Assembly: GCA_937902665.1 (NCBI GenBank)
Contig: CALELM010000101.1
Coordinates: 1 to 64,000 of the forward strand
DNA: 64,000 nt
Reading direction: 5' to 3'
From: an uncultured Selenomonadaceae bacterium
GTDB taxonomy: Bacteria; Bacillota; Negativicutes; Selenomonadales; Selenomonadaceae
A program made the translations under genes and the position numbers. Shown piece by piece: positions 63,057 to 64,000 of the stretch. The notes under the pieces were generated by a model. The model was given only the letters and a program-made list of their open reading frames with translations. It searched no databases and had not been told where the DNA came from. Position 1 is the first letter of the stretch. Each line of letters begins with the position of its first letter.

Positions 63057-63332
63057 TTACTTCAGCTGCTTCTTCACATGTTCCAATGCATCATTATAGC
63101 AAACCTCTTTGCCATCAATGAAGTAACGATTATCCTTCACAAGACCGCCATGATCGTCCACCATTACACCATATTTGTTAAAGGTATCCCTCATGGTACT
63201 CACATTCAGTTCCTCGTCCTTACTGATAGCCCCAGCCTTCTGCAAATCCCAAAATGCCTTGTAGCTTTGAATGATGGTTCCTCCCGTTACTGAATCGAGC
63301 TCTTCCTCCAGCAATGCATTCTTCTTTTCCAT
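63057..63332 (-). CDS. Double-glycine leader peptide (bacteriocin-like or signalling precursor)
   Basis: A 91-aa product. Its N-terminus, with LLEEELDSVTGG, matches the leader consensus cleaved by peptidase-containing ABC transporters, predicting release of a mature peptide of about 73 residues. That part begins TIIQSYKAFWDL, has a single cysteine (KEVCYND) and is acidic to neutral; it does not resemble a known bacteriocin class. No transporter, immunity or modification gene is in the window, so export would rely on machinery elsewhere. The ATG at 63332 lies 9 nt after AGAGGAG. It has its own promoter-like element and terminator. Confidence 0.7.
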   Translation of the reverse strand: MEKKNALLEEELDSVTGGTIIQSYKAFWDLQKAGAISKDEELNVSTMRDTFNKYGVMVDDHGGLVKDNRYFIDGKEVCYNDALEHVKKQLK

Positions 63333-63380
63333 GACAAGCAACTCCTCTCAAATAGCTTTTGTTTTTGTTTTCTCTACTCC

Positions 63381-63416
63381 TTATACGTTTCTATTTTCAT
63401 TTCATTACAGGATATT
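63381..63416 (-). promoter_or_regulatory. Promoter-like element, copy B, upstream of the leader peptide gene
   Basis: The minus strand reads AATATCCTGTAATGAAATG, 10 nt, then CGTATAAG, about 50 bp before the start codon. It shares the 19-bp block and spacing with copy A at 62925. Confidence 0.55.
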
Positions 63417-63463
63417 GCAAAAACTTCCAAAAAGCACCTGCAACTGCGAAAAACCTTTTCTCG

Positions 63464-64000
63464 TCAGACATTGAAGCGGAAGTTCGTGACATCGCCATCC
63501 TGCATGATGTAATCCTTTCCTTCCAAGCGAACCTGACCTTTTTCCCTTGCCGCCGCAATGCTTCCGCCGGAAACAAGGTCATCGTAGCTGACAATCTCCG
63601 CACGGATAAAGCCACGCTCAAAATCCGTATGAATCTTTCCTGCCGCCTTGGGTGCCGTCGTTCCCTTCGTGATCGTCCATGCACGGCACTCATCAGGCCC
63701 TGCCGTCAAGAAAGTCATCAAGCCCAAGAGGTCAAACGCTGCCTTGATAAGCTTGTCAAGCCCCGACTCGGAAAGTCCCAGATCCGTCAGGAATTCCTTG
63801 GCTTCTTCCGCATCCAGCTCCGCAATTTCCGACTCTACCTTGGCAGAAATCACGACAACCTGCGCACCCTCTCCTGCACCAAGCTCCTTCACCTTCTGCA
63901 CATACGGATTCTCTTTTTCCGCATCTGCCACCTCGTCCTCTGCCACGTTCGCAACATAAAGCGCAGGCTTCAAGGTCAAAAGATTCATTTCCTTGATGAG
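63464..64000 (-). CDS. ychF: Redox-regulated ATPase YchF, C-terminal part
   Basis: The last 178 residues of an Obg-family YchF protein; the frame is open to the right edge, so the GTPase/ATPase domain lies outside. Visible are LLTLKPALYVANVAEDE, VISAKVESEIAEL, LGLMTFLTAGPDECRAW, AGKIHTDFERGFIRAEI and the C-terminal TGS-like domain ending EGKDYIMQDGDV. YchF binds ribosomes and hydrolyses ATP. The gene is not directly abutting DUF951, which lies 1.6 kb downstream beyond the hydrolase and leader peptide genes. Confidence 0.95.
   Translation of the reverse strand, partial: LIKEMNLLTLKPALYVANVAEDEVADAEKENPYVQKVKELGAGEGAQVVVISAKVESEIAELDAEEAKEFLTDLGLSESGLDKLIKAAFDLLGLMTFLTAGPDECRAWTITKGTTAPKAAGKIHTDFERGFIRAEIVSYDDLVSGGSIAAAREKGQVRLEGKDYIMQDGDVTNFRFNV

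Overview
The window looks like chromosome of an anaerobic Bacillota, most likely Negativicutes (Selenomonas/Mitsuokella-type). This is inferred from gene content: a GGGtGRT protein paired with a NifU-like protein, a SCIFF peptide with its radical-SAM maturase, a DUF951 protein beside ychF, Rpn-type nucleases with REQA tails, and an atpIBEFHAGDC operon. No rRNA, tRNA or CRISPR array was recognised. Both edges cut genes: an AAA-ATPase-like/nuclease family gene on the left and ychF on the right.

Region 1 (about 0.27-31.6 kb, all minus strand, visibly A+T-richer than the rest) is a surface-glycan locus. Read in transcription order it holds: a very large glycerophosphotransferase-like protein with a repeat-rich C-terminus; a cytidylyltransferase fused to a Gfo/Idh/MocA oxidoreductase; a glycerophosphodiesterase; a TagB/TagF-type polymerase; a DUF115 protein; a nonulosonate-type set (DegT aminotransferase, SpsF-like cytidylyltransferase, SDR, PseG-like protein, NeuB-like synthase); family-2 glycosyltransferases (one frameshifted); capE-capF-capG for UDP-N-acetyl-L-fucosamine; further glycosyltransferases; a methyltransferase/kinase-like/Rossmann/cytidylyltransferase fusion; two TIM-barrel isomerase-like proteins; and UDP-galactopyranose mutase. 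A small Rossmann module recurs in seven proteins of this locus. A foreign-looking insert (13.2-16.6 kb) carries an AAA ATPase, a frameshifted AlbA/RecG-like ATP-binding protein and an orphan nuclease tail made of 12-bp repeats.

Region 2 (31.6-33.5 kb) is a decay zone: an Rpn-family nuclease gene split by a 151-bp structured repeat, a duplicated 5' end of the neighbouring large gene, and two more copies of the repeat in tandem. A fourth copy lies at 13.2 kb. Two of the copies allow the pre-insertion sequence to be rebuilt and point to a TATA target duplication.

Region 3 (33.5-51 kb) is core metabolism: a small membrane protein, a DJ-1/PfpI protein, the F-type ATP synthase operon (three TTG starts), pyruvate kinase, a ROK protein, the GGGtGRT/NifU-like pair, and a gap-pgk-tpiA-gpmI glycolytic operon behind a strong promoter, with intercistronic hairpins.

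Region 4 (51-64 kb) holds SCIFF and its maturase, a PHP phosphatase, a diguanylate cyclase whose promoter carries a 9-bp dyad, a FIST/hybrid kinase/Hpt/hybrid kinase signalling cluster, DUF951, a nitrilase-family amidohydrolase, and a double-glycine leader peptide gene. The promoter-like element of that peptide gene is duplicated upstream of an 85-bp tandem duplication. ychF closes the window.

Gene calls rest on family motifs read by eye. No database search or structure prediction was possible.
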